64,000 nucleotides of DNA from JACCZX01 sp963729165 (lineage in GTDB: Bacteria; Pseudomonadota; Gammaproteobacteria; Burkholderiales; Burkholderiaceae_F). The notes under the pieces were generated by a model, which ran no database searches, was not told the DNA's origin, and saw only the letters and a program-made list of their open reading frames with translations. This document shows positions 1-9,696 of the stretch, piece by piece. The position numbers and the translations under genes are program-made. Location: positions 1 to 64,000 of the forward strand of contig CAVSMM010000013.1 in the NCBI GenBank assembly GCA_963729165.1. The letters run 5' to 3'. Numbering within the stretch: the first letter of the stretch is position 1; every line of letters begins with the position of its first letter.

Positions 1-535
1 CGAGAGCTCGAGCACCCACACTTCAGGTAAATCGTTCTCGTCCAATCGCGTGCGCAGCGCATCAAGAGCGACCGGGGCGATGTTGCCTGCGACTTGCACT
101 CGCCTGCCGGCAGCCTCGATGATCAAACCCGCGAGCCTGCTGGTCGTCGTTTTGCCGTTCGTGCCCGTCACGCCGACGATCTGCGGCGCGTAGCCAGACT
201 CCTCTTTCAGCCGTGTCAACTCGCGCGCAAACAGCTCGATCTCACCGACGACTTCGATCTTGCGCTTCTGCGCAGCTTTAACCAGCGGCGCCGCAGGCGG
301 ACGCGTTGGCGATAGCCCGGGGCTCAGCGCCACCAATTGAACACCCTCCAACAGGGTCAACGAAAAGTCGCCGCCAACGAACTCGGCATGCGGCGATTCG
401 CCGCGCAGGTCCGTTAGTCGTGGCGGATCGGCGCGCGTGTCGGCGACCCGCAGCGCATGTCCGCGCGAGGCCAGAGAGCGCGCCATTGCGAGACCGCTGT
501 CGCCGAGGCACAAGTACAAGCGCGCGATCGGTCAT
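1..535 (-). CDS. murD: UDP-N-acetylmuramoylalanine-D-glutamate ligase, 3'-truncated by window edge
   Basis: Cytoplasmic Mur ligase that adds D-glutamate to UDP-MurNAc-L-Ala. The ATG (535-533) overlaps the mraY stop as ATGA. The first codons read MTDRALVL. The frame then breaks, and the adjacent frame continues with GLGDSGLAMARSLASRGH-like sequence (Rossmann-like N-domain) and later the ATP-binding P-loop GVTGTNGKTTTSRLA, which is diagnostic of Mur ligases. Removing one base at about 510 restores a single frame, so I treat this as a one-base insertion error. Only roughly the first 175 residues are in the window; the central and C-terminal domains lie to the left. It sits last in the visible dcw operon, where murD normally follows mraY. 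Confidence 0.88.
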
Positions 536-1686
536 CGAATCTTCAACGTCGACAAGCCAACCAACACCAGCATCATCGTGATGATCCAGAAGCGCACGAC
601 GACCTGCGTCTCCTTCCACCCCGAAAGCTCGAAGTGATGGTGCAGCGGCGCCATTCGAAAGATGCGGCGGCCTCCGCTCGACTTGAAGTACGCGACCTGC
701 AACATCACCGAAATGGTTTCGACGACGAATACACCGCCCATGATGAAGAGCACGATCTCCTGCCGCGTGATCACTGCGATCGTGCCGAGCGCTCCGCCGA
801 GAGCGAGCGCACCGACATCGCCCATGAACACTTCGGCCGGGTACGCGTTGAACCATAGGAACGCGAGCCCGGCGCCGGCGATCGCGGCGCAGATGATCAC
901 GAGCTCGCCCGCGCCGGGTATGTAGGGAAAGAGCAGGTAGCGCGCGAAATCCGCGCGGCCGACGACGTAGGCAAATACACCGAGCGCGGCACCAATCATC
1001 ACGGTCGGCATGATGGCCAAACCATCGAGTCCATCGGTCAGATTCACCGCATTGCTGGTGCCGACAATGACCAGGTACGACAGCACGACGAACCCGAATA
1101 CGCCAAGCGGATATGCGATGTTCTTGAAAAACGGCACCAGCAGATCGGAGCGCGGCGGAAGATCGATGTAAAAGCCCTGCGTGACCCACTGATGCATCAG
1201 ATCCCAGATGCGATCGGTCGACGGCGCGGCGATCGCGAATGCGAGGTAGAACGACGCAGCCAGTCCGATCGCCGATTGCCACGCATATTTTTCGCGCGCA
1301 CTCATGCCTTTCGGATTTCCGTGTACGACTTTGCGGTAGTCGTCGATCCATCCGATCATCCCGAAGCCGAGCGTGACGATCAGCGTGACCCAGATAAAGC
1401 GATTCGATAAGTCGGCCCATAACAATGTCGTGACGCCGATCGCAATCAAGATCAGCGCGCCTCCCATCGTCGGCGTGCCGGTCTTGGTCAAATGCGATTG
1501 CGGGCCGTCCTGCCGCACGGCCTGCCCGATTTTCAGGGCGGCCAGGCGCCGAATCACAAACGGACCGGCCGCCAGACCGATCAACATCGCGGTGGCCGCA
1601 GCAAGCACTGCGCGCAGCGTCAAATACGAGAAGACGTTGAAAGATCGAATGTCTTTCGCCAGCCATTCGAAGAGTTCGAGCAACAT
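532..1686 (-). CDS. mraY: Phospho-N-acetylmuramoyl-pentapeptide transferase
   Basis: Integral membrane enzyme that transfers phospho-MurNAc-pentapeptide to undecaprenyl phosphate, giving lipid I. The frame is intact at 384 residues, about the usual length (near 390 in betaproteobacteria), with about ten hydrophobic segments. Visible family features are the PFVIRRLAALKIGQAVRQDGP region near residue 45, the GMIGWIDDYRKV loop near residue 110, NLTDGLDGLA near residue 213 and the late MAPLHHHFELSGWKETQVV motif near residue 345, all in the expected order. Its ATG shares a base with the murF stop (TGATG) and its TGA overlaps the murD ATG, so translation is probably coupled on both sides. Confidence 0.96.
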   Translation of the reverse strand: MLLELFEWLAKDIRSFNVFSYLTLRAVLAAATAMLIGLAAGPFVIRRLAALKIGQAVRQDGPQSHLTKTGTPTMGGALILIAIGVTTLLWADLSNRFIWVTLIVTLGFGMIGWIDDYRKVVHGNPKGMSAREKYAWQSAIGLAASFYLAFAIAAPSTDRIWDLMHQWVTQGFYIDLPPRSDLLVPFFKNIAYPLGVFGFVVLSYLVIVGTSNAVNLTDGLDGLAIMPTVMIGAALGVFAYVVGRADFARYLLFPYIPGAGELVIICAAIAGAGLAFLWFNAYPAEVFMGDVGALALGGALGTIAVITRQEIVLFIMGGVFVVETISVMLQVAYFKSSGGRRIFRMAPLHHHFELSGWKETQVVVRFWIITMMLVLVGLSTLKIR

Positions 1687-3061
1687 CAGTGGACCGATTC
1701 CATCTTCTGCGCGGTCAAAGCCTGCACCACACGCTCCATCTGCATGAAGCGCGAGCCCTTGACCAGCACCGTCGTACCGGCTCGCAAACTCGGGCGCAGC
1801 GCGGCGATCAGTGCATCGATATCGTCAAAGTGCGCCGCATCAGCACCAAACGCCTGCGCCGACTCGTCGCATCAGAGGACCGATAGCGAACAGCGCATCG
1901 ATGCCGCGTTCGCGCGCGTATTGCCCGACCTCGCGGTGGAATTCCGGTCCGCGCACGCCGACTTCTCCCATGTCGCCCAGCACCAGCACGCGCGGCGCCG
2001 GTGCGCCGCCAGCAGATCGATCGCGGCGCGAACCGAGTCTGGATTTGCGTTGTAGGTATCGTCGATCAGGTCGCAATCATTGATCCGCAACTTCACACCA
2101 CGCCCTGCAACTGGCCTCCAAGCATTCAAGCCGTCGCCGATCGCCTCCGGCACCGATGTCGGCAGCAATCGCACACGCCGCTGCAGCCAATGCATTGCGA
2201 ACGTTGTGCTCGCCGCCGGCTGCGAGCCGCACGTCGATCACTCCATACGGCGTCGCCATCGAAATTTGCACGCCGTCGTCTTCCGCTTGACAGGTTGCTG
2301 TGACGACCGCATAGGCTTTGAGCGCGAAATCGATAACACGACGCGTGCCGGCCAGTTGCCGCCAGATCGGTGCACACGGGTCATCGGCCGGAAACACCGC
2401 GACGCCATCGTCTGACAACGCCACAAGGGCTTCGCCATTTTCATATGCAGTCGCCTCGATGGACTGCATGAACTCCTGATGCTCGCGCTGTGCGTTGTTA
2501 ACCAGTGCGACGGTCGGCTGCACCAGCTGTGTGAGATAGGCAATCTCACCCGGATGATTCATGCCGAGCTCAAACACCGCTGCCCGATGCTGCTTCGATA
2601 ACTGCCACAACATCAATGGAACACCGATGTCGTTGTTCAGATTGCCGTGCGTCGCCAGCCGATTTTTCTCGCCGTATGCCGCGGCCAGGATCGCGGCAAT
2701 CATCTGCGTCACCGTTGTCTTGCCGTTACTACCCGCCACCGCAATGACCGGCAGCGAGAAACGCGAGCGCCAGGCGCCCGCGGCGATGCCAAACGCACGC
2801 TTGCTGTCCGCAACGATCAGTTGCGGACCATCAACATCGACACGTCGCTCGACCAACGCCGCCGCCGCGCCGTTTTCGTATGCGCGTGCGACGTAGTCAT
2901 GACCGTCGAAGTGCTCGCCGCTCAAAGCAACGAACAGAGCACCCTCGTTCAGCGTGCGAGAGTCGGTCGAGACTGCGGTAAATCCCGCCCCGGCCATCGC
3001 CAAGAATTTCTGCCGGAACGGCACTCGCCGACAGCACGCGAGCGAGCTCGCTGACCGTCAT
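1686..3061 (-). CDS. murF: UDP-MurNAc-tripeptide-D-Ala-D-Ala ligase, frameshifted
   Basis: Adds D-Ala-D-Ala to the UDP-MurNAc tripeptide. The ATG (3061-3059) follows the murE stop as TGATG and reads MTVSELARVLSASAVPAE. The frame then switches near 2990 to one carrying AVSTDSRTLNEGALFVALSG and the P-loop AGSNGKTTVTQMIAAIL, plus the GNLNNDIGVPL and ELGMNHPGEI motifs of MurF. Further switches occur near 2090, 2000 and 1860; pieces such as DDTYNANPDSVRAAIDLLAA, VLVLGDMGEVG and VLVKGSRFMQME fall in different frames but in the correct order. The terminal stop overlaps the mraY start. At least four indels in an essential gene whose every motif survives point to sequencing error. The repaired length would be about 458 residues, as usual for the family. 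Confidence 0.9.
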
Positions 3062-4632
3062 CAATGCCGACATGCAGCACCTGCGGCATCAGCGCGGCGG
3101 GCAAGTGCAGCCCGTGCATGCGCCAAATCCGAAAACGGCAGCTTCTCGGCGCCGACAATCTGATAACTCTCATGTCCTTTGCCGGCGATCAGTACGACGT
3201 CGGCGGGGCCTGCGTTAGCGATCGCATGCGCAATCGCGCGGCTGCGATCAACCACGGTAATCAGATCGCGCGCGTCGGCTGCGCCCGCCGCAACCTGCGA
3301 AGCGATCGCTTCCGCATTTTCGGATCGCGGGTTATCGCTCGTGACGACAATCACGTCGGCACCTTGTGCGGCCGCCGCGCCCATCGGTGCGCGCTTGCCG
3401 GCGTCGCGGTCGCCGCCGGCACCGAAGACGACCCATAATTTTCCGCCAGCGCTTTGCGCTGCGCGCGCTTCAACGAGCGGGCGCAGCGCTGCGAGCGCTT
3501 TCGCCAACGCGTCGGGCGTGTGCGCGTAGTCAATGACAGCCAGCGGCGCATCAGGGAGTGCGACCTGCTGCATTCGGCCCGGTGGCGGATGAAATTGCGG
3601 CAGTGCTGCCGCCGCGCGCTCGAACTCAATGCCGCACGCGTGCATCACACCCAAGACACCGAGTAGGTTCTCGACATTGAACTGACCAACCAACGGGACT
3701 TCGATCGGAATCGCATGGCCGTCGAGCTCGACTTCAAATGCGAGGCCGTCTGACGTCGCGCGAATCGCGCGGCCGATCAGCCGATGCACAACGTGCTCAT
3801 GGCCCGCCTCGGTCGTGCTGTACCCGATGACGTCGACACCGCGTTCTGCCAGTTTCGTTATCAGGCGACGTCCGAACGCGTCGTCGAGATTGATCACGGC
3901 GTGCGACAGCGTCGGCCAATCGAACAGCAAAGACTTCGCCGCCTCGTACTGTTGCATCGTGCGGTGATAGTCAAGGTGATCGCGCGTCAAGTTAGTGAAC
4001 AGAGCAATGTCGAACTTCATGCCGTTGAGTCGCCCTTGCTCAAGCCCGATCGACGACACTTCCATCGCAATCGCCTGTGCGCCAGCATCGAGCAAGGCGC
4101 GTACTTCGCGCTGCAACGAGATGGGATCCGGCGTCGTCAGTGATGATTCGGCCAATGGCTCGTCGACAAATCCAACGCCTATCGTGCCGATGACCGCACA
4201 GCGCCGCCCCGCTCGCGTCAGCAGCTGAGCAATCCACTGCGTCGACGATGTCTTGCCATTGGTGCCCGTCACACCGATCGACAGCAGATGTTCGCTGGGA
4301 CGACGGTAGAACTCTGCGGCAAGGGATCCAACGGCGCTGCGCAAATTGCTGACCGCGAGGATCGGAAGCGAGCGTGTGGTCGATGAGAGGTTGCCGGTCC
4401 AGCCGTCGGCCTCGACCAGTGCAGCCGCCGCTCCAGATTCTGCAGCAGCGGCAACGAAGTCGCGGCCATCAACTCGTTCGCCGCGCAGCGCGACAAACAC
4501 GTCACCTCGCTTCAACTGGCGGTTGTCCAGATGCAAGTCGCTCCGATCGGCGAACACCGATGGTGCGACCCGACGCAGCCAGCCAAGCGCGTCGGTCGCC
4601 GCTTTCTCGGCGCTGTATGCGCTGCTGTTCAC
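3061..4632 (-). CDS. murE: UDP-MurNAc-L-Ala-D-Glu:meso-diaminopimelate ligase
   Basis: Cytoplasmic Mur ligase that adds the third peptide residue of peptidoglycan precursors. The frame is intact at 523 residues. The N-domain carries DNRQLKRGDVFVALRGERVDG, the ATP loop is GVTGTNGKTSSTQWIAQLL near residue 127, and the C-domain has VVFGAGGDRDAGKRAPMG followed by TSDNPRSENAEAI. The DNPR signature is the one associated with meso-diaminopimelate rather than lysine specificity, as expected for a Gram-negative. The ATG overlaps the ftsI stop (ATGA, 4632-4629), and its own stop overlaps the murF start. Confidence 0.96.
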   Translation of the reverse strand: MNSSAYSAEKAATDALGWLRRVAPSVFADRSDLHLDNRQLKRGDVFVALRGERVDGRDFVAAAAESGAAAALVEADGWTGNLSSTTRSLPILAVSNLRSAVGSLAAEFYRRPSEHLLSIGVTGTNGKTSSTQWIAQLLTRAGRRCAVIGTIGVGFVDEPLAESSLTTPDPISLQREVRALLDAGAQAIAMEVSSIGLEQGRLNGMKFDIALFTNLTRDHLDYHRTMQQYEAAKSLLFDWPTLSHAVINLDDAFGRRLITKLAERGVDVIGYSTTEAGHEHVVHRLIGRAIRATSDGLAFEVELDGHAIPIEVPLVGQFNVENLLGVLGVMHACGIEFERAAAALPQFHPPPGRMQQVALPDAPLAVIDYAHTPDALAKALAALRPLVEARAAQSAGGKLWVVFGAGGDRDAGKRAPMGAAAAQGADVIVVTSDNPRSENAEAIASQVAAGAADARDLITVVDRSRAIAHAIANAGPADVVLIAGKGHESYQIVGAEKLPFSDLAHARAALARRADAAGAACRH

Positions 4633-6362
4633 GGTGCTCTCCGCAACGCAACCATCTCGCGGCTCGGCTCAAGCGGCGCATCGGGCGTCACCTGCAATGT
4701 GCGCAACGCACTCGCGGTGATGGCCGCAAACACAGGAGCGGCGACTTGACCGCCGTAGTGCTGGCCCGCCGGCTCGTCAATCATCACGGCGACGACGATG
4801 CGCGGATCCGACACCGGTGCGAAACCGACGAAGGACGCGACGTATTCCTTCACGTACTGGCCATTTTTGATCTTGTAAGCGGTGCCCGTCTTTCCCGCAA
4901 CTCGGTACGCGGGAATGCGCGCCAGCGGCGCGGTGCCTTCGGGACCGACGGCCATCTCGAGCATCCTGCGCATCGCTCGCGAGGTTTCCGTCGACATTGC
5001 ACGTATTGGGATCGCCGTCGCATCCGCCTTCAGCAGCGTCAGCGGGACGAGCCAGCCATCGTTGGCGAAAACGGAGTAGGCGCGCGCAAGTTGAATCAGC
5101 GTGACCGATACACCATGACCGTATGAAATCGTCGCCTGCTCTATCGGCCGCCACGTTTTCGCCGGCCGCAAGCGTCCTGTAACAGCACCCGGAAAATCGA
5201 GCCGCGGTGCCTGACCGAAGCCGACGCCGGTGTAGGTCTCCCACAGCGTCTGCGCGGGCAGATCAAGCGCGATCTTCGCCGTGCCGACGTTGCTCGACTT
5301 CGCTACTACTTCTTCGACCGTCAGCATTCCATGCGCGTGTGCATCGCCGATCGTTCGATTGCCGATCGTCAGGCGTCCCGGTGCGGTCTGGATGCGCGTA
5401 TCGACCTTTACTTTGCCGGCCTCGAGCGCAGCAGCGACCGAAAAGGGCTTCATCGTCGAGCCGGGCTCGAACGTGTCGGTCAGCACGCGATTACGAATCG
5501 CATCACCTGCCAGGCGGCCGCGCAGGTTCGGATCAAAGCTCGGCAGATTGGCAAGGGCGAGAACTTCGCCGGTCTTCACGTCGAACACGATCGCCGCACC
5601 CGCTTTGGCGCGCGACTTGTCGAGCGCGTTCTTCAGCGCTGCATGCGCGATGTACTGGATGCGGTTGTCGATCGACAGTGCGAGATCCTTGCCTTCGAGC
5701 GGCTCGCGCAGCCAATCGTCTTCGACGACCCGGCCAAGCCGATCCTTGATCACGCGTCGGCTTCCCGCACGTCCTGCGAGTAGCCGCTCGTGCGCGAGCT
5801 CAATGCCCTCCTGACCTCGGTCTTCGACGTTGGTGAACCCTATGACGTGTGCGTGGGTCGCGCCCTCCGGATAGTGGCGCTTGAACTCGCGCGTCGAATG
5901 GATACCCGCGAGCTTCAGCGCCGCGATCCGTTCAGCGACGTCGGCGTCCACCTGGCGGCGCAGATACACGAACGTGCGGTCGTCATCGGCAAGTCGGCGC
6001 TTCAGCTCGGGTACGTTCATCTGCAGCAGCCGTGCGAGCGCATTCAATTGCTCCGGCGCGGCGTCGACGTCCTCCGGAATTGCCCATATCGCACGCGCCG
6101 GCACCGATGACGCCAGCACAACGCCGTTGCGATCGGTGATGCGGCCGCGTGTCGCCGGAATTTCGAGCGTGCGCGCGTAGCGCGCTTCGCCCTGGCGCTG
6201 CAGGAAACCGGTGGACATGCCGCCCATCAAGTAAAACGACCGCCCCGCAAGCGCAAGAAAGCCGACGAAGAGCAGGAATAGCATCAGCTTCGACCGCCAC
6301 GCCGGCAAAGCGACCGTCAGTAACGGGTTGGCATTGAAGCCGACACGGTCGAGTGCGATCAC
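4629..6362 (-). CDS. ftsI: Peptidoglycan D,D-transpeptidase FtsI (PBP3)
   Basis: Septal transpeptidase, anchored by one N-terminal membrane helix (about residues 27-47). The 577-residue frame contains the PBP dimerisation domain and the three transpeptidase motifs: STMK with the catalytic serine at about 302, SSN at about 356-358, and KTGTA at about 491. The C-terminus ends shortly after the transpeptidase fold, as usual. The frame opens at a GTG (6362) with AAAGG about 8 bases upstream. An ATG at 6417 overlaps the ftsL stop as ATGA but is out of frame by one base, so the true start may be 6417 with an indel in between. The stop overlaps the murE ATG. Confidence 0.95.
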   Translation of the reverse strand: MIALDRVGFNANPLLTVALPAWRSKLMLFLLFVGFLALAGRSFYLMGGMSTGFLQRQGEARYARTLEIPATRGRITDRNGVVLASSVPARAIWAIPEDVDAAPEQLNALARLLQMNVPELKRRLADDDRTFVYLRRQVDADVAERIAALKLAGIHSTREFKRHYPEGATHAHVIGFTNVEDRGQEGIELAHERLLAGRAGSRRVIKDRLGRVVEDDWLREPLEGKDLALSIDNRIQYIAHAALKNALDKSRAKAGAAIVFDVKTGEVLALANLPSFDPNLRGRLAGDAIRNRVLTDTFEPGSTMKPFSVAAALEAGKVKVDTRIQTAPGRLTIGNRTIGDAHAHGMLTVEEVVAKSSNVGTAKIALDLPAQTLWETYTGVGFGQAPRLDFPGAVTGRLRPAKTWRPIEQATISYGHGVSVTLIQLARAYSVFANDGWLVPLTLLKADATAIPIRAMSTETSRAMRRMLEMAVGPEGTAPLARIPAYRVAGKTGTAYKIKNGQYVKEYVASFVGFAPVSDPRIVVAVMIDEPAGQHYGGQVAAPVFAAITASALRTLQVTPDAPLEPSREMVALRRAP

Positions 6363-6413
6363 GCTGCATGCCTTTCCGCGAGCCGCGCGAACGCTTTGCT
6401 TCCGGAAAGCGCG

Positions 6414-6699
6414 TCATTTCTTCGGCTCCGGCGCGGGTAAGTTCAGAAAGACGGTCCGCGCGGAGTCGATCGGTCTTCAGCCCGATCTTGCGGGCTTCGG
6501 ATTCGACGTAGGACGGCTGCGACAAACGCGATTGTTCGATGCGCAGGCGATCATGGTCGACGTCAAGCCGCTTGGCATCGACTTGCGCTCGCTCGAGATC
6601 GATAAAGAGCGAACGCGACCGGTGTTGCGCCGTGATCAGCGACAGTGCCGACACAAACAGCAACGCTCCGATCAGTACGACCAACCCGGGCCGAATCAT
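6414..6699 (-). CDS. ftsL: Cell division protein FtsL, one frameshift near the end
   Basis: Small bitopic divisome protein that forms a complex with FtsB and FtsQ and helps activate FtsWI. It begins MIRPGLVVLIGALLFVSALS, a single membrane helix, and continues as a coiled coil (LFIDLERAQVDAKRLDVDHD) up to ARKIGLK. Removing one base at about 6474 gives the family-like ending PIDSARTVFLNLPAPEPKK and a stop at 6416-6414. Without the repair the frame runs on far into ftsI, which would be abnormal. The repaired protein is about 94 residues, the normal size. The ATG overlaps the rsmH stop (ATGA). Confidence 0.88.
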
Positions 6700-7699
6700 C
6701 GGCCTGCCTCAGCCCACGGCTCGGCCGTGCGCTGGGCCACTCGCATCACGGCGCTGCGTGCGCGCGGATTGGCCACCATCTCGGACTTCGTCCGGGATAA
6801 ATGCGCCCGGTCGCTACGAGCGTCGCACGCGGCAGCTGATCGGCACGCAGTGGGACGCGCCGCTGATCGCCGCTGCCGCGCTCTGGGTGATGGTGGGCAT
6901 CGATAAAGCGCTTGACGATGCGATCTTCAAGCGAATGAAAACTTATCGCGACCAGACGGCCACCCGTCGTCAGCATCGAAGCTGCTTGGTCGAGTGCTAG
7001 CGCCAATTCCTCAAGCTCCCGATTGATGTGAATCCGTATAGCCTGAAAGGTCCGTAGTCGCCGGATGTTGAGTCGCATCTTTACGGCTCCTGCCGACGGC
7101 GCCTGCGACCAGAGCCGCAAGGTCTGCGGTCGTCGAAAGCGGACGCGATCCGCCCTGTCTCCGCGTCTGCGCGGCGAGCAACAATCGCCTTTGCAATCGA
7201 TGCAGCAAACCGCTCTTCGCCATAGTCACGAATCACTTGCGCCAACTCTTCGAACGGTGCGCGTGCAAGCCATTCGGCCGCCGTCTCTCCGCGCGAGGGA
7301 TCCATGCGCATGTCGAGCGGCCCATCGGCGCGCAACGAAAATCCGCGTGACGGATCGTCGATCTGCGGGGACGACACTCCCAGGTCGAATAGCACGCCTT
7401 GCACTCGCTGTAATGGACAGTGTGTCGAGCGTGACTCGCAGCCGTGAAAACGGCGTGTGCTCGATGTGAAAACGAGGATCGGCAATCGATCGCGCAGCAT
7501 CGACCGCCAGCGGATCGCGATCGAGCGCGATCAGGCGCCCGCTGGGCGACAGATGCTCGAGGAGCAAGCGCGAATGACCTCCCCGGCCGAACGTTGCATC
7601 GACGTAGATTCCGGCGCGGTCGGTCAGCAGCGCTTCGACTGCGGGCTGCGCGAGGACCGATCGGTGCTCGCCTGCGAGCGGCGATGAGGGACGGGACAT
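6696..7699 (-). CDS. rsmH: 16S rRNA (cytosine(1402)-N(4))-methyltransferase, frameshifted
   Basis: SAM-dependent methyltransferase that modifies C1402 of 16S rRNA. The first frame gives HRSVLAQPAVEALLTDRAG and the SAM site DATFGRGGHSRLLLEHLSP. After a switch near 7435 comes GVLFDLGVSSPQIDDPSRGF and MRMDPSRGETAAEWLARAP; later frames give TFQAIRIHINRELEELALAL, GGRLVAISFHSLEDRIVKRF and finally NPRARSAVMRVAQRTAE. All RsmH motifs are present and in order, with three or four frame changes (about 7435, 7160, 7050 and 6790), so the gene is real and the breaks are probably indel errors. The ATG lies 17 bases after mraZ; the stop overlaps the ftsL start. Confidence 0.9.
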
Positions 7700-7716
7700 T
7701 CACGTTCAACAAGCGG

Positions 7717-8145
7717 CTAAAACGTGAACTGCGCAGCAGATTCGGGCAGGCCATCGGCAAGCGAAGCACGCTCGTGCTCTGCAAGCCTCGCGCTGTCCCA
7801 TAGCTCGAAGTGGGCTCCCATGCCAAGCAGCATCAGATCGCGCTCGAGTTGCGCACCTGCTCGCAGTTCAGTCGGCACGAGCAAGCGACCGGCACCGTCG
7901 AGATCGACATCGGTGGCGTTCCCGAGTAACAGACGCTGCAGTGCTCGTGCTGAATAGGGCAGCTGCGCAATCTGCTCGCGCCGCGCTTCCCATGTCGGAC
8001 GTGGATACACGAGCAGACAACCATCGGGATGGCGCGTCACCGTCAGCCGACCATCGCAGTGGGCAGCAAGCGAGTCTCGATGCCGACTTGGCATCGAAAG
8101 GCGGCCCTTGGCGTCGAGCGTGAGTTGTGAAGCTCCCTGAAACAC
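7717..8145 (-). CDS. mraZ: Transcriptional regulator MraZ
   Basis: First gene of the dcw operon. MraZ is an AbrB-fold DNA-binding protein that represses its own operon in E. coli. The 142-residue product shows two SpoVT/AbrB-like repeats: FQGASQLTLDAKGRLSMPSR at the N-terminus and a second DLDGAGRLLVPTELRAGA unit near residue 80. The start is a GTG with AGGGG about five bases upstream; an ATG eight bases before it is out of frame. Its predicted operator, GTGGG repeats, lies immediately upstream. Confidence 0.95.
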   Translation of the reverse strand: MFQGASQLTLDAKGRLSMPSRHRDSLAAHCDGRLTVTRHPDGCLLVYPRPTWEARREQIAQLPYSARALQRLLLGNATDVDLDGAGRLLVPTELRAGAQLERDLMLLGMGAHFELWDSARLAEHERASLADGLPESAAQFTF

Positions 8146-8189
8146 CGCATCCCCTGCGGGCAGTCGATCGCGAAGCGAACGCTGACTAG

Positions 8190-8204
8190 CCCACTACCTC
8201 CCAC
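8190..8204 (-). promoter_or_regulatory. MraZ operator (two GTGGG repeats)
   Basis: On the minus strand two GTGGG direct repeats sit 10 bases apart (8204-8200 and 8194-8190). Repeats of this kind at about one-turn spacing upstream of mraZ are the known MraZ binding sites in several bacteria. They lie downstream of the predicted -10 box, which fits autorepression. Confidence 0.75.
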
Positions 8205-8219
8205 TTTTTGACACGTGCG

Positions 8220-8249
8220 ACTGTACGGCCTCGCCGAACAAGCGGTCAA
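8220..8249 (-). promoter_or_regulatory. Predicted sigma-70 promoter of the dcw operon
   Basis: Minus-strand TTGACC (8249-8244) and TACAGT (8225-8220) are separated by 18 bases. The start of transcription would fall just before the MraZ repeats. The position, ahead of mraZ, is that of the E. coli Pmra promoter. Prediction only. Confidence 0.55.
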
Positions 8250-8315
8250 GGGAATTACGGGGATTTTTTAATGTTCACAAGGACTTAGGAGAGGTTGTTA
8301 GACAGCAAGGCAAGA

Positions 8316-9657
8316 CTACGAATTGTGTGCGAAAAGAAAGAGATAGCTTTGCCTGTGCAAGTGGAGTCTCACGAGGGGTCGTTGCCGAGCATCCCGTGTC
8401 GCCGTGTCCGCAAAAATCAGGCGCGCATGGCGCTGGTGTGTGATGTAAGCCAGCATCCAATCGACCATCGTCGTGATGCGATTGCGAAAACCTATCAGGA
8501 AGAAAATGTGCACGAGTAACCACGTCCACCACGCAATCAGACCCGATAGGCGAATGCCCGCCCGGAAACACAGCGACTGCCGCCTTGCGCCCGATCGTTG
8601 CAAGCGCTCCACGATCGCGATAACGAAACGGAGCGACTGTTCGTGTAAGCGGGGCGTCGCGCCGTACAAGTTGTGAAATCTGGTGTGCCACGTACGTTCC
8701 CATCTGCTTCGCCGCGTACGCAACACCCGGCACCGGCTTGCCATCCTGCGTAACCGATGCCAGATCACCGATGACGAAGATCGAATCTGCGTCGGCCAGT
8801 TGCAGCGTCGGCGTTACCAGTATGCGACCCGTTCTGTCGTGTGCACCCGGAAGGGTGTTAGCGAGCGCAACTGCCTGCACGCCGGCAGCCCACAGCACCG
8901 TTCGCGCGCTTATTCGCTCGCCTTGGTGCGCGCTCGCATTGACCGTCACACCACTCTCATCGACACTGCTGACAAGCGCACCGACGCGTACCTCAACTCC
9001 GAGTTTTTGAAGCTGACGCGTCGCTTTAGCCGATAACACTTCCGGATACGTGTTAAGGATTCGCGTACCACCTTCGAGCAGCAGCACCCTCGCTTGTGCA
9101 GGATCGATTGCGCGGAACTCGTCAGTGAGCGTATGCCGCGCGATCTCGGCAAGCGTACCGGCCAGCTCGACGCCCGTCGGTCCGCCACCGATGAGCACGA
9201 AGGTCAGCCACGCTGCGCGCTTTTCCGCGTCAGGCTCACGCTCAGCGCGCTCGAACGCAATCAAGATGCGACGGCGAATCTCCAGCGCATCGTCGAGCGT
9301 TTTCAGTCCGGGTGCATGTTGCGCCCACGCGCTGTGGCCGAAGTAAGAATGCGTCAGTCCTGCCGCAACGATCAGATAATCGAACTTGATCTCACCGTCT
9401 ACCAGCACGACGCGCTTTGCTGCAGTGTCTATCGCGATCGCCTCGCCGAGCAACACGCGCGCATTTTTCTGCGAACGCAGAATATGTCGGATTGGCGAGG
9501 CGATTTGCGGCGCGGACAGACCGGCCGTGGCGACCTGATAAAGCAGCGGCTGAAACGTGTGGTGATTGGCGCGATCGATCACCACCACTTCCACCGATGC
9601 ATTACGCAAGCCGCGTGCCGCGGCGAGCCCGCCGAACCCGGCACCGATGATGACCAC
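8316..9657 (-). CDS. ndh: Type II NADH:quinone dehydrogenase, one frameshift near the C-terminus
   Basis: Peripheral membrane flavoprotein that passes electrons from NADH to quinone without pumping protons. The FAD dinucleotide fold is VVIIGAGFGGLAAARGL at the start, the NADH fold is VLIGGGPTGVELAGTLAEI near residue 165, and the FAD-proximal motif IFVIGDLASV is near residue 290. Near 8567 a TTT run appears one base too long; removing it joins AAVAVF to RAGIRLSGLIAWWTWLLVHI, the hydrophobic C-terminal membrane anchor typical of the family, ending at 8316. Uncorrected, the frame runs to 8275 with an unrelated tail. The in-frame start at 9657 is GTG. An ATG at 9680 is out of frame and could be the true start after another indel. 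It lies just downstream of rnpB. Confidence 0.9.
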
Positions 9658-9696
9658 TACCGGTGTGCGATCGACCTCATCGAGTCGTATGAATCA

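Noticed and set aside
278..1666. 462-codon leftward frame overlapping mraY
   Set aside because: Arg/Cys-rich shadow of mraY in another frame; mraY itself is intact with all family motifs. Only its end coincides with murD.
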